This document shows, one piece after another, positions 47,659 to 60,863 of a stretch of DNA of 64,000 nucleotides. Each line of letters opens with the position of its first letter. Position 1 is the stretch's first letter. The stretch is from Citrus sinensis. Its lineage: Eukaryota > Streptophyta > Magnoliopsida > Sapindales > Rutaceae. A model generated the notes under the pieces. The model was not told where the DNA came from. It did no database searches and saw only the letters and a list, made by a program, of their open reading frames with translations. The DNA lies in contig NC_068557.1 in assembly GCF_022201045.2 (NCBI RefSeq), positions 4,526,001 through 4,590,000 on the forward strand, read 5' to 3'. The position numbers and the translations under genes were made by a program.

Positions 47659-48415
47659 TTGAATTCAAGGATAAAATAGTTATTTTATTTAGATTCTATT
47701 AAATATTCTAAGATCAGGTTATTTGAACCCACTGATTTTCTCTCTATACTCTCTTTTCAATTAAAAATTTTATTATCAATTTTTTAAAATAATTACTTAA
47801 TTAGCCCTTTATTCTCTTTCGCCTATGAATTTCACAAATTTTCATCAATTTATTTAGATACATTTTTGTATCTACAAATAATTGATATCACAAACTAAGA
47901 TGAACAAAACTCATTATTGAAAATTGAACATCAACAATTTTTTATCAGTTATGAAAGTTAATGAATATCAAGAAATTAATTTCTACCAAACATAAAGTTA
48001 ATGAATATATATAAAAAAAAAAATCTTATAGCTGGAAAGTATGAGTTATGGATCATAATCTAATAAGAAAGGCCAAAAAATGAATTCAAAAGAGAGTGAA
48101 ATTGAATGTATAATTTATAGAATGTAAGAGTAGAAAGAGAATAGGCAATTGTAAGGCCGAGATAGAAAGAGACTAGTGAAGGGTAATTTTGATATTTTTA
48201 AATTGTAGATTTTTAATAGTGAATTTATTTTTTCAAATGGGTGTGGAGAGAAATTTGGTAGGTTCAAATAGCTCCATCTATGTTTTAATAATATTAACGT
48301 TTTGGTGAATGATTAATATAAATTATAAACCTAAGGTAAAAAATAAAATAAATTCAAATTTTTGTATTATTTTTAATAAGAGGATAAAATTAAGTTTGGA
48401 TGACTGTAAATTCTC
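47659..48415. repeat. second copy of the right end of the 46656 element, split by a MITE
   Basis: 47659-47710 plus 48284-48415 together repeat the segment 47470-47658: both read attcaa(a)gg(a/t)aaaat, then tctattaaatat, then tgataaa(c)tta...gactg. The interrupting block 47711-48283 has inverted ends (GATCAGGTTATTTGAACCC versus GATGGAGCTATTTGAACCT) and is a separate non-coding MITE. So a tandem duplication of the element end was followed by a MITE insertion. Confidence 0.6.
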
Positions 48416-48837
48416 TTACTTTAACTATTAAGTTGGAATATACTGAAAGATATATTTAGATCATGAGAAATAACAAAATACATTAGTTGTATACGCCATC
48501 AGGGTAAATTTGTTTGTCTTAAGTTTAAATTCTGCTCCCATGGATGAAAGAAAATTAGGTCGCTGCTAGGCTATATTTAAATTTAAAAAAAAAAAATTGC
48601 ACAGGCCATAAGAGAGAGATTTTCAAAGAATTTTAAATCTGAAAGAAGGGCAACATGTAGACTATTCACCAAGCAGATGAGAGGAGCTGAGGAGAAGTAG
48701 TGACTATTTATTGAAAGTGGTCCATCTTCGTGAAATAAAGGCAAACGTTTGGGTGACCGAATGATATTTTCCCTTGAAAGTTTTACTGAAAAATAAAAGC
48801 GCCTGTCTTTTGAAATCAAATGAAAGTGAAGGAGAAG
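48416..48837 (+). promoter_or_regulatory. SURF1 upstream region
   Basis: About 420 bp of non-coding DNA. An in-frame ATG at 48820 would add MKVKEK before the chosen start. No strong promoter element was identified. Confidence 0.4.
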
Positions 48838-51800
48838 ATGGCAGTAGCCTCCATCTCCAAAACCCTAACGAAACTTGGTGGTGGTTCGTCCTTTTTGCTT
48901 AGCCATAGGGCCCCACCACGTCTCTACTCTAGTTCTGCAGCTGCTGCACTTTCCTCGGCACCGCAGCTTTCTTCTTCTTCGCAGGATCAAGGTATTAACA
49001 TTATTAAGATTATTTATTTATTTATTGTTATTATTTCTTTATGATTAATTATGAATGATCAATAATAAATACGGTAGCTGGTTCAATTGGCAGAGAATGT
49101 TAGAAAAGGCTCCGCCCCCAGTTCCACATGGTCAAAATGGTTGCTGTTTTTACCTGGAGCCATCTCTTTTGGACTTGGAACGTGGCAAATTTTTCGAAGG
49201 CAGGACAAGGTCTTGTAACTTGACTTAATTAACTCTCTCTTCCATTACCTCGTAGTGAGATTTTATTTTAGTCAAGTTCAATAATTAAATTAATTATGTG
49301 TGTTTTTTCTTAATACATGCAGATAAAAATGTTGGAATACAGACAAAATAGGTTGCAAATGGATCCCTTGAGGCTCAACATTACGTCTCCTTTAACCGAA
49401 GATCTTAAGTCTCTGGAGTTTAGAAGGGTGATATGTCAAGGAGTTTTTGATGAGCAAAGGTCAATCTATGTCGGTCCACGTTCTAGAAGCATTTCCGGAG
49501 TCACGGAAAATGGCTACTATGTAATTACACCTCTGATGCCAATCCCCAACAACCCTCAAAGGTTTGTTGTGTCAGAGCCTTTTGTTTTTTTGACTCATAA
49601 CTGCTCAAAATAACTGTTACACGATCAGTCTACTTGGGAATTAGTATCCTTGCGTTTGTTTCTTTAAATCATACTGATTATAGTTCATATACTTGGAGTT
49701 GCTGGTGAAATATTATTTGTAATTCAAAAGGATTCCAGACTTTTAATATTTTAAAGGCTTCATGATTCTACATTTCCTCCTTTTAGAAATGTTCATTTCT
49801 CCTTGTAATCAATATTCTTTGCTCTTCTTCCTTTCAGCTGACAATGTAATCAATATTCCTTTTAGTGTGAAGTCACCTGTTCTGGTCAACAGAGGGTGGG
49901 TCCCCCGCAGTTGGAGAGACAAGTCTTCTGAAGTCTCACGAGATAGTGAACAGCCTTTAAATTTAGCACCTTCTGTCCAACAAAGTCAGCAAAGCTCTTG
50001 GTGGTGGTTTTGGTTAAAGAAGCCTAATATTGTTGAGGTTCTTTATTGTGATCCCATGATGTTTTGTTAGTGGATATTTCAGCTTAAACAAGCAATCTTT
50101 ACTTTTCTTGAAATCTACAGGATGATGTCCCTTCTATTGCCTCTGTAGAAGTTGTTGGTGTTGTTCGTGGGAGTGAGAAGCCAAGCATTTTTGTACCAGC
50201 AAATGATCCAAGCTCCTGTCAATGGTTCTATGTGGATGTTCCTGCAATTGCTTGTGCTTGTGGGCTCCCTGAAAACACTGTCTATATTGAGGACACCAAT
50301 GAAAATGTCAATCCTAGCAACCCTTACCCTCTTCCAAAAGATGTCAGTACTCTGCTTCGGAGTTCAGTCATGCCTCAAGACCATCTAAATTATACATTGA
50401 CATGGTGTGCTTCTTACCTTTCTCATCTTAATTTTTGCACATGGACATGCACTACCTTCCTGAGATAGTTTTCATGTTACCATTTTGATGATTTCAAATG
50501 ATACAGTTTTGATTGATATTGCTTTTATTTTGCTTATGGTTGCTGGAGGAAAGAACTTGTTCCCAAGTTTTTTCAGATGAATCATTCATTATTTAGATTG
50601 GTCATCCTTCTTTTTTTCCTTGACAGCATCAAGTATGACTGTTTTGATACAATCATGTGAATTAATGAGCAGTTTTAATAGGATTTGATACCTGCTTAAT
50701 AAATTAATAGAATTAGGAAAATTAGATCAGCAAATGTCTTTTGAGAGTGTTTTTGGTTGCATGACATTAATATCATTTCAAGAGTAATACAAGTATAGAA
50801 AACTTTCCTTGCTGATGATGGCATCTTACAGACATACCATATTAAATGAGATTCAAGATATTATGTATTGCTGTGTTTACTTTCTGGAGTGGGAGTGAGG
50901 AGTGTGGATTCCTCCCACTCCAGTGTTTACTTCACTAAATTGGGGAGGGATTGGGAATCCCACTCCGTGGGCCCCACCCATTTTTGGAGCGGGGAGTGGG
51001 AGTGGGAATCCACTCCCACCTCTCCCTTTTCTACCCTTTTTTTATAATTTAATTCAATTTAATGTTTTAGAATTAATAAAATAAAATAAATAATATTATA
51101 TTTATTTGAATAATATTATTATTTTTAACTAAATAATAATTTGCATTGATTCTAAGTTAAAATTATTTAAAAATAATATTATTATATTAATAGAGAATTA
51201 ATAAATATAATATTATTATATTTATTTTAAAAATAATAGTACTATATTTATTTAATAATAATAATTAATAATAATAAATAGTTTATTCTAAGAAAATATT
51301 AATTTTGTACTAAATAATATTATATTATTATTTTATATAATAATAAATTTAATATAATTATATTTAAATTTAATATAATTATATTAAATAAAATAACTTT
51401 TCATTTTATATTAAAATTAATAAAAAAATGTGATGTTCATAATTAAGAATATTAATAATTATTATAAATTTACAAATATAATAAAATAAATTTTTATTCG
51501 TTAAATATATTTTTTATTAGTTTTGTAATTAAAAACTATAATTCTTTAAATAAGGATAAAATTGTAATTTGAAACTATTTACTCCCAATTCAAGACAAAG
51601 TAAACACATAAATTGGATTCTGATCTCAATTCCATGCTTCCATTCCAGTGTAAGTAAACAATCTATTCTCACTCCCACTCCACATTCCCAATCCTAGGAT
51701 TCCCACTCCTCAGGATTCTCACTTCAATCCAAAAAGTAAACGCTACCTATGTCTCTCAACAGAAGCATGTCATGGCTATTTTTGTCAAGAAAACATCTAG

Positions 51801-53110
51801 AAGTGAATAAAAAACTATTTTATCATCAAGTTCATGAAATCTACTGCTTTGATAACAGGATCAAGGTCTCAATATGATTGGGAAGCTATTTCAGTTTTGC
51901 ACTGAATCTTAATTGCATCTTGTTTCATTTGTGTCTCAGCGGGAAAAGTTTGATGTGTCCTTGAAAGGATTATCTGTTAACATATTTTGTGTAGTTATAA
52001 ATATTCTGCTACTTTAGCTTGTAGGACAAGGTCAAATACAAATGAGAAATTTTCTCTTTCAAAATGGTTTGAAAGTAGTTCTGCAGGAGACATCATGCTC
52101 AAAGATTACAAGAGAAGAGTTGGAGAGATAAGGCTTTAAGAATCAAGATACAATTTGGCATTTGGATTGGATGTTAACATTTAGAAGTCCTAAGTCAGTA
52201 TGGGAATCTGAAAAATTTATGAGTTCTGATCAGGTCGAAATGCTAGACTGTCTCATCCTTCACATTTATAGTTGTGTCAGGACATGAAAAATAACTGAAA
52301 GGAGGTAAAGTGAATTAGTATGGGTAGATTACGTTGGGATTCAATTTAGTATTCATGTAAGTGATAACAAGATTGTTGAGGAAGAGTTGCTATAAGTACC
52401 AGTCAATTAAAAAAATTTAAGTACAGTGATGACGATTAAATATTTTTTATTGTATAAGCTTCGGGGTACTAATGATCAAATTAACTTATGCATCCACTTG
52501 CTTGAAGAAATGGCTGAATGCAGAGGTGTTGTTGTTTATGGCCCTGAATATTTGCTTTTGGATGGTGATTAATTTGGCATTGCAGAAAGTATTTTGCATG
52601 TAATCGTTCACATGCACCATTAGAGTCTGTAATTCTAAACTAGATTCATTATAAGTTAATGATCATTGTTTTTCTTAGTTTTTGTCTCATCCCAAATGTA
52701 TCTGCATCAATAAATTTCAGGTTTAAATTGGAATAATTCCCTAATAATTAACAATTACACTCACAAAATAAATTTTTAAATTTAGTTGAACTTCCAATTG
52801 GCTATTGTTAGAAATAGAAAGTGAAACTTGGCTTGAAGGGGTAAAGATAATATGCATTACATACGAAGATTATACATGCAAATTATTGACTTTTAAATCT
52901 CTAATTAAACTACATATGCAGTATGACTCTCATATATGAAATTACATCAATATGAGAAATTCCACTCAGTGAAGTCTAGGAAATTTGAGAGACCTGCTGT
53001 TGAACTTGTTGTAAGATATCTCCTTTTTGTTTTCGACCAGGTATTCTCTTTCTGCTGCTGTTACATTCATGGCTTTCAAGAGACTGAGGCCTAAAAAGAG
53101 TCGGAGGTAG
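48838..53110 (+). CDS. SURF1: SURF1-like cytochrome c oxidase assembly protein
   Basis: Exons 48838-48991, 49094-49209, 49323-49561, 49866-50037, 50121-50404 and 53041-53110 join in frame to give 344 aa. SURF1 is an inner mitochondrial membrane protein needed for early assembly of complex IV (heme a/COX1 stage). The N-terminus is rich in Ser/Ala/Arg without acidic residues, as in a mitochondrial presequence. The first membrane helix is about 68-85 (WLLFLPGAISFGLGTWQIFRR), containing the family GTWQ motif. The intermembrane domain includes RGWVPRSW and FYVDVPAI. The second helix is near 318-336 (YTLTWYSLSAAVTFMAF), followed by a basic tail. Length matches plant homologues (about 350 aa). The last intron is long (2.6 kb) and holds a MITE. 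The upstream in-frame ATG at 48820 is possible but would add a Lys/Glu-rich hexapeptide unlike homologues. Confidence 0.93.
50875..51745. mobile_element. MITE with GTTTACTTT termini in SURF1 intron 5
   Basis: The left end (GTGTTTACTTTCTGGAGTGG at 50875) and the right end (reverse complement GCGTTTACTTTTTGGATTGA) form inverted ends. Subterminal GAGTGGGAATCC-type blocks are repeated and inverted on both sides (50890-51025 and 51640-51725), with an AT-rich non-coding middle. No unambiguous target duplication. Type is probably PIF/Harbinger- or hAT-related. Confidence 0.65.
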
Positions 53111-53955
53111 CAACTCTTTAAATTAAAAGATTTGGGCTTCGTTTGCTAATCTTTTTGTCATTCGATACTGCACAGGAACTCAATTAGCAAGAATATGGAG
53201 TAATTCTGTTCAATTACATTAAGTCTTTTCCTTCTCTAGGCAAAAAAGTTTTTATCTATTAGCATTGATCATCCAATAATTCACGCCATTGTTGAACTGG
53301 AAATTTCGGTTTGTTAACTCACTCAGCTGGTATCTTCTTGGTGGCAGTTAATTCATGAAAATATTGTAACTTGGTGATGTGATTGAGTGGTGCTTCACTT
53401 TGTGGGGAAGCTTTTGTTCTTTTCGTCATCCTAAGTTTCCTGTATTTTATATTATCAGAAATTGAACAAGGATATGACCCTAGATTTAGGGCAACATGGA
53501 GTTGTTATTTGATTTTTTTTTCTTTTTTCTTTTCCCCTTTCTTGAATGATGATTGCGATCGCGATTCACCTAGCTGAGCTTAAATTATTTGTAATATTTT
53601 TCCAGTGTTAAAATATAAAATTGAAATTAGCATTTTCTTTTCCCCTTTCTTGTATAACATGGAGTTGTTATGGGTTGAACCCATAACATGCCACCAAGCA
53701 TACTCACGGCTCGCACCCAAAGGGAAAAATTGTAGATTTTATTATAGTAGGATTTTTATAAATTAGCATTGAATAGATTAATAATATTCTTAATATAATT
53801 TTTTTTAAAAAAATGAATATGTTTAAAATACTTTTTACGGTGCAAGGAATATTCATGAATCTGAATTATTATTATTTTTTAAAGGACGAATCTAAATTAA
53901 AATTTAAGGGAAAAAAAAAAAGTAAAGTAATGATAATTAAAAGAAAAGGGACAAG

Positions 53956-53961
53956 CACGTG
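53956..53961. promoter_or_regulatory. CACGTG G-box upstream of NSE1
   Basis: A perfect CACGTG core 203 bp before the NSE1 start codon. G-boxes bind bZIP and bHLH factors. A single hexamer can occur by chance. Confidence 0.35.
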
Positions 53962-54071
53962 TGATGCACTGATAAATGGAACTATCATAAACAAGATCCG
54001 GGCTCGGCCTATGCTTGGCAAAACCCGGTCCGGTCCGGAGCTTTTGCGATTGCGACTTGCCAGCCCTAATG

Positions 54072-54079
54072 TTTCCCGC
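54072..54079 (+). promoter_or_regulatory. E2F-type site TTTCCCGC in the NSE1 promoter/leader
   Basis: TTTCCCGC matches the plant E2F consensus TTTSSCGC and lies 85 bp before the NSE1 start codon. E2F sites are common before S-phase and chromosome-maintenance genes, which fits NSE1. Function is inferred from position and consensus only. Confidence 0.5.
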
Positions 54080-54163
54080 CATATCTCTGAATCAGTATTT
54101 AGGGTTCTGTCTACGAAATCAATCAAGTATTTCTCAAAAGCCTGATTTGAAAATAAGCAAAAA

Positions 54164-55871
54164 ATGCCGTCATTGAACTGGAAGCATCACGCTCTCATTC
54201 AAGCGTTGATGACACGTGGCCCTCTCAAGGAGAAAGACTTCCACGCCATCTTCTCTGGCCTCACTAGCAAAAGCCCAGGTTTTGCTTTTTAATTTTTCAC
54301 TTGTTTTTAATATGTGATTGATTGAACATTCATTTATATATTCATTTTTTTTCCCTAAATCATCAATGTAATTTGTAATTTGATATAGGTGCTCATCAAG
54401 GGCTGTTTAATGAATATCTTCTAAACATAAACAAGGAACTTTCCTCATGTCAGTTTGAGTTGCGAGCCTGCCGAGACCAATATGTTGGCCAAGTTTGTTA
54501 CGGCGTCGTTAACAATGTTGCTGATGAACAATCCAAGCTTGGAACAAAGTATACAGTTCAACAAATTGCCTTCTTTAAAGGAATTGTAAGTCCTGTCTCA
54601 AATTTATACCCATTAAACCAAATTATTAGCTTTGCAACTGTTTGTTATTGAACCAATGACTGACAAGTCAACTGTACCTAAAATTATAGGTACATGCCAA
54701 GATGCGGCTCATTTCCAAATACTATATAGCTAATTTTAGCTACTCTGCATATTATGGAATTGCACTTAACTCTTCAACATATTAAAAGTTAATTAGTAGC
54801 AACAGTGACAGTGGAACTCTAAAGTAAAATTTAATTGACACCCAAATGACTAGTAAGATATGAAGTCAGTCCTGCATCAGTTGATCATCAAATAAACTCA
54901 TTCTGGAATTTCATCATACTTCCTGGTTAAAGATATTAGATTTCACGTTTCAAACCATTCAAGCATTAGAAGCTACTAATACACTCATTCTTGGTGCATT
55001 CATATGTGCTTGATATCCTGTTGTCTTCTTGATGGTGGAATAAACAATGATATCATAATCTGCTCGTTGCCAAAATATTAAATTTACCTGGAATGATTAG
55101 ATTAGTGTTGTGGGGAGGTGCACAGCTTGAAATTTTGGAAGAGCGGACTAAAATGTGTTTTTCTTATCAAATGTGTACTCGTAATTACCCAGAAGTTATT
55201 TCTTTGTATTAAATCTTAATATTGTGAAGGAATAAAAACGACTAATCATGCGTCGCAAGAAACTTTCTGGACGTATATCCAAGGAGCTGTCCCTAAGGAA
55301 ATTTCAACCCATGACTTCTTATTCAGAACCCAAGGTTATACTCAGTTTATCCCTCCTATATTCTGGAAAAAGGTCTATTTTGAGTTCATTCTTAGCTTGA
55401 AAAGTTGCTTTAGGAGCAAGGATGCATCTAATTAAGTTTTCAAGAGTTATGAAATGCCTTTATGCAAAATCTCAATCACTCGTTCATCCAAAGTTTGATG
55501 AAAGTTGCAACTTGGTGTGATATCTGCTTTAATATTGTATAGGGCACAACTCACTATGTCATACCATAAAAGCATGCTGTTTTATGTCCTTAAATCCTTT
55601 GCTTGTTTGTTGTACTTTGGTTTTGCCCTAGTTCTGATCTTTAGACTAAGTATGTCAATGTGGAGCCTTTGTCTATGGTAGTTAATATTGGTTGGGATGT
55701 AGATCACTTTGTCGGTATAGTCCTTTCCTATTAAGGGATTCCTTACTCTAATATGGTAAAGACCAAGATAAAAGACAAAAAAACACAAGTTCCAATACAC
55801 TATAGGACAAAATATACTGCATTGGAGTGTGTGTTTTTCTTGTCTTTTAGTTTATCCCTTATTGGAAAATT

Positions 55872-55918
<47 letters not shown>

Positions 55919-58563
55919 GTATAAGCATTCTCAGATGTATTGAGATTTAGAAAACTTTGTGATGTTATGTGTTTCCTCGTCCTTCCAACTATAAGAACTT
56001 TATTTATTGGATATCAATTGTTATGAGATAAAGCCAAGTTCGGGCTTCACTATAATCTCTTGTTTACTTTGAATTCTGAGATGCTTCTTTTAACTTTATT
56101 CAATCCTATTAGGAGGTACTTGGTGACTTGATTTTTTGTTAGTACCTCAGGAGTCTTTTAATATGTCCTGAAAGCTTTTTAATTGATTTATTTTACTCTT
56201 TTGAGCTGCATAGATCTTTACATGTATGCTTTATTTTGGATATCTTTTACACAATTTCCTGTATTTTTTCTGCTAATACCTATTAAGCTTTCTCTGTTTT
56301 ATCAAAAAAAATAAGTTATATGCATCTGATGTTGATATCAGTTAGAAGCAATTGCCCAAGATGTGATGGCTCAGGGTAGCATATCCAACATTGACGCACT
56401 CAATATAAGATTGGAGAATCTGGTATTGTGACTTTCTTCCATTGGCACATCTTGTTCATTAGAAAATTTAATCCAGTGTGTTGCATATGATTTAGGAGTA
56501 TATGTGTTATAAATTTATTTCTAAATATAAACTTTTTTGTATATATGCATGTCGTGTAGCACACCAAAGTGATAGTACTCATTTCCGGTATGATGAAAGT
56601 TGTCGTCACATATCATGCTTCAAACTTGTTTTTGAAGTGCTAATATGGAAAGCAAAAATGAGAGTTTGAATCTGGTGTTTTTAAGAGCTGAAAACGCATC
56701 TGGCTGTGTTTTCTGAAAATAAAATTTAAGATCTTAGAACGCATCTAGCTGCATTTTCTAAAGTAAAAATAATAAAAATGTATGCAGTAATATTATTTGA
56801 AATGACAAAAATATACAGCACTGTCTCAAATCAGAAATATCTAACAAAATAGAGACACAGTTTATAATTTCTAGGTTAATGTTCCAAAGCAGCATACTTC
56901 ATTGTGTGAAAGCATTATTTTGATTTGCAATTACTTACTGAATTGACAAATTACATTGTAATAGTAAAAGCCTTGGGCTTTAAGACTTGGAGATCTCAGC
57001 AGACAAAAATAGGTCAAACAAAAGCTTCTTGTTGGTGGTGTTGCCAAATAATGTCCTCATACTCTATAGTAGGCAGCTACCTGTACCAACTATAAAAAAA
57101 TGAGAAAAACAATTTTCTAAAAAAGGTGAGGAATGAAATGCACGTGCTGTGGACGTTTGAAGTAAGAAACAGCTTTTATGAGGTGGAGTTTGAGTTTGGA
57201 TGTTATTTGGGGCTTCCAATTCTTATGAATTTAGAGGAGTTCTCCTTCTACTTCCATTGAGTTCGGATCATGATGCTGCTTGTTTGTTTATTTTTATTCT
57301 CCGTTATTTGCTATTGGTTTCTGTATTATAATGAGCTTCTAGTTGACTGCTTGTCTATTTTTTTTACTTGTATTTTCAGTTTTTGAAAGTAATGGTATTT
57401 TCTGTTTGGAAAAAGTACTTGACAATTCTCTTGGTTTATTTTCAGGTTTTGTCGACTCAGGGATCACAGTTAGTGGATGGTCCACTTCCTGCTGCATTCA
57501 GAAATTTTACAATGTCGCAGAAGGAAAAAACTCTGGATGAATTTGTGCAGGACCAGTGGCTTTGTCGCACCCCAGATGGAAAAATTGGACTTGGTGTTCG
57601 ATCTTGCCTTGATCTGCGGGGTTGGTTCCGCAATTTGGATGTTCCTTTTTGTGAAGTGTGCAATGAAGCTGTAGTGAAGGTATTACTCAAATCGTTTCCC
57701 TGCCACTCCATTGGACTTGCATAATCTGTTGGGTTGGTGCAATTCGTATTATTTATGTTTTTCTTTCACGTTTTCTCTTAATTATTGTGTGTGGTATAAT
57801 AATCCCTTATTGCAAATTTGCATTATCTGAATAGTGATATAATTGGAAGTTGTAGTTCATATGTCTCAGTTCTTTATGAAAACCCACAACTAAGTTTGAA
57901 AGTAATGATTATTTGAAGTTTTGGACAAATATAGCTTCTAGACAGGTCTGTTAATTGGAGGTTAAAAATTCTACAGACATGTATACTTAAAAAATTTAAA
58001 AAGTAGTTCTTAGTTCTTATATATATGTACGCAAACACATATTTTAAAGAAACTCAAATGCTTAGTTCTGAACATTTATCAAAAACCTCCAGGTTTTAAA
58101 ATTCCAACTGCCACTGATGTTGAGTTGTAACCGTTTTTGACAGGGAGAATTGTGCCAAAATGAAGGATGTGCAGTTCGAATTCATCACTACTGCCTGAAG
58201 AATAAGTTTTCGCGAAGAAGTGTATCGATCTTGTTGCATTCCCTTTTGTCATGTATATATAATGAACATATTTCTCATAGATAAGTCTGCTAACTTGATA
58301 ATTTTTAGGGTGAAATACTTTGTCCACGCTGTGGCTTGAGGTGGCCGAATCAAGTACCAAAGGCGGAAATCTTAGACGAAGAGGAGGTGCCAAATGCTAC
58401 AATTCAGAGCCAGCCAGCTCAAGGACCCAAGAGAAAGAGAACTAAAACCAATGAAACTCATGCGAAAGATGCTGTTGGATGTGGTTCCTCTCAATCTTCT
58501 GTGCCCAATTCTGATTTTAGAAGAATAACTCGGCGTTCTTCCCGTCCTGCCAGCCAAAGTTAA
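54164..58563 (+). CDS. NSE1: NSE1, RING-like subunit of the SMC5/6 complex
   Basis: Exons 54164-54278, 54389-54585, 56342-56422, 57446-57679, 58144-58221 and 58309-58563 join in frame to give 319 aa. NSE1 is the nuclear RING-type subunit that pairs with NSE3 in the SMC5/6 complex, used in homologous-recombination repair. The N-terminal two thirds (ALIQALMTRGPLKEKDFHAI, YTVQQIAFFKGILEAIAQD) fit its winged-helix regions. The variant RING follows: Cys200-x2-Cys203, Cys213, Cys218, His223-x2-Cys226, Cys240-x2-Cys243, that is the C4HC3 order of NSE1. The tail (244-319) is basic and low in complexity, ending RITRRSSRPASQS. The RING is split over exons 4-6. A donor at 58222 (after AGT) is required to keep frame with GEILCPRCG. 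Confidence 0.92.
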
Positions 58564-60150
58564 ATATTGTTTCTGTGCTCATTTTAGGAGTATAAGATGG
58601 AAATGGTTGTGTATTTTGCTAGCTTCAATGTAAATTGTGTGTTATGTTTTGAGGACAAACACCGTGGTACTACTAGTCAACATAATATTACTGCAATTCC
58701 TCAAGAATTGCCGACTTTCAGGTGCTCTATAGACCGCTGGAATTGGAATATGGGATAGTTTTGTTTAATAGATAGGCAAGACAATGGTGACGTATTGATT
58801 ACTAAACGCTGAAACTGAATTATTATAGTTTTTAGATAATTTTTTTAAAATTAAAAACTAATTAATTTGCAATTATTACCTTAATGGTTATGAAATGTTT
58901 AATAATAATAATTTGAGTAAGAACATTGAAAGTTCTTTTAAAAAGTCATCACAAATTATTAATTATTGGCAGTCTGGACAGAATCCTAACAGTCATTATA
59001 TTATTGTTCAAAGATTCTTATAAAATTTTATTTTAAGGTGATACTGATACCAGAAGAAAGAAGCTACAGTCTGATCAGAGCACATGCTTGTAAAGTTTTG
59101 TTCAACCAGGGTTCTTTTGGCAGCTTTGCTGAAAAATAAAGCTTGGTCTGTAAAAAAGTCTTAATTTACTTTTCTTGCAAGGCCACATGTACAAGTTCTC
59201 AACACTAATAGTGTAAATTTTGGTTTATCCCAATGACAATCTTTAATTTTTTTTTTTTTTTGAAAGTTCAGTTTACTCACATTTTTCATTTAAAAAGAAA
59301 AAGAAATTCAACAAACACCTCTAATTTTTTAAGTCTTTTATTAGGAAAAAAAAGTATCATTTTAGGTGGGAGTAAATTAAAATTTATCCTGATGTATGCT
59401 CTCCTCTCCATTGTTTGTTTGAGGACTTACAACTGGGAAATTGACCCGTATGCTTACTCATTCTTGTTGATCTTTCAAGAAATTGTACCAACGAAGCTTG
59501 TAACTAATAATTAATTACTGTTATTTTTATTATTAAAAAATGACCTACGGAAGCAGATGGTATGGTTTCTGTACGAGTTTCCCTAAAATACTCGACTAGA
59601 AGCCAAATTCCATGAGTCATTTTTGACATATTTTATATGTCAAGTTGATTGTAAAGTCGCAACAGACGTCTAAAGGTTTGCTTGAAAGTTGCTAACTCTA
59701 TATTTTTATTCTTTATTCGTCGCTGCTTTAATTAATTTCATTAACCAAACAAAACCCACCCAAATGCTTCTTTTGGACCCACTTTTAATCTCACCACACA
59801 AAGAGTTAATCTCTTTAAACCAAAAAAATTAAAAAAAAAAAGGAGATAAAAGAAAGAAAATGTTAATTAAGGAAAAAGAAGGACCAAAGGTTGTGCATTT
59901 CATGGCAACAGTTTCATGATGATGTACTTTTTTGAAACATCTAGTAAATGCCAGCTATTTTCTTGCAATTAAATAATTAATAAGGTTGATATGATTTGAT
60001 TTCTGCACTTGTTTTGTCCATTTGCATTTTCCAGCTTGTTAAATTTTAATATTTATCCCCACCAATATACCATGTTATGTTTTCTTGAAATTTCTCTTCT
60101 GTTAGGTAATTTCTACTTTATTTATTTAATTTTCCTTCTAAATACATTAA

Positions 60151-60398
60151 GTTTCGTTTAAGATTGAAGTACTGTAAAAAAAAAATTGTAATTATTAAAT
60201 AAAAATTAATAATATATAATAAATATAAATTTTAAATAATAATTATGATAAAATTATTAAAGATATAATAAATTTTTTATTATACAAGTAAAAAATTATA
60301 TTAATATACCTTATAAGTTACAGCAGTTAGTGTTTATTAAACACTTTAGTACTATAATTTTTAAGTTATAACTGCACAACTTCAATCCCAAACGCACT
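60151..60398. mobile_element. short MITE related to the next one
   Basis: The left end GTTTCGTTTAAGATTGAAGT is paired with the inverted right end AGTGCGTTTGGGATTGAAGT. The shared core GATTGAAGT is also present at the inverted right end of the 60864 element, suggesting the same family. The flanks are too AT-rich for a reliable target duplication. Confidence 0.5.
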
Positions 60399-60863
60399 AT
60401 AAATTTCCCTTTTCTATTTATCAGTGATAAAGCCTACTGCATGGTAATTGTAATTCTGTATTTGCTCCTAAATGATTTTGTGTTATTGCGAAAATAACTT
60501 ATTTGTTAAATTTATTCATGCACTAAACTTCAAAGCCAAAAAATTAACTAGTTTTTTTTTTTAAATACGTGGAAGAAAGCTAGACTGACGGCACTCGGCG
60601 GTACGGGACACGTGTTAAAATCAGATCTACGGTTGGAGAAAATAAAAAATTAAAATTAAAGATTTTAATTAAAATATACAGTGACTGACCACCGGGGTTC
60701 TGTAACTTGTGCCCAAAACTTTAATAAGAGCCAATCGAGTCATACCACCATTAAAAAATATTATTATAATTTTATTTCTTTTTATTTATAATTCTGCGAG
60801 AGAATTTTTGTGTGAAAGTTGCGTTTATAACTCTCGCTTTTAGCAGCAGCTTGTCTTTACTTA

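Larger units (their letters stand above)
53111..54163. other. spacer between SURF1 and NSE1, with the NSE1 promoter
   Basis: It holds the SURF1 3' end, a near-perfect palindrome GTTATGGGTTGAACCCATAAC at 53666-53686, and a hAT-like GC-rich segment at about 53995-54070 ending TTGCCAGCCCTA. The 110-aa frame at 53813 shows no homology and lies over the leader, so it is not called. Confidence 0.5.

Noticed and set aside
53813..54145. 110-aa open frame upstream of NSE1
   Set aside because: Low-complexity start, overlaps the hAT-like end, G-box and E2F site, and has no homology; likely leader or promoter DNA.
59233..59514. 93-aa open frame
   Set aside because: Begins in a T-run, no domain and no splice context; treated as chance.
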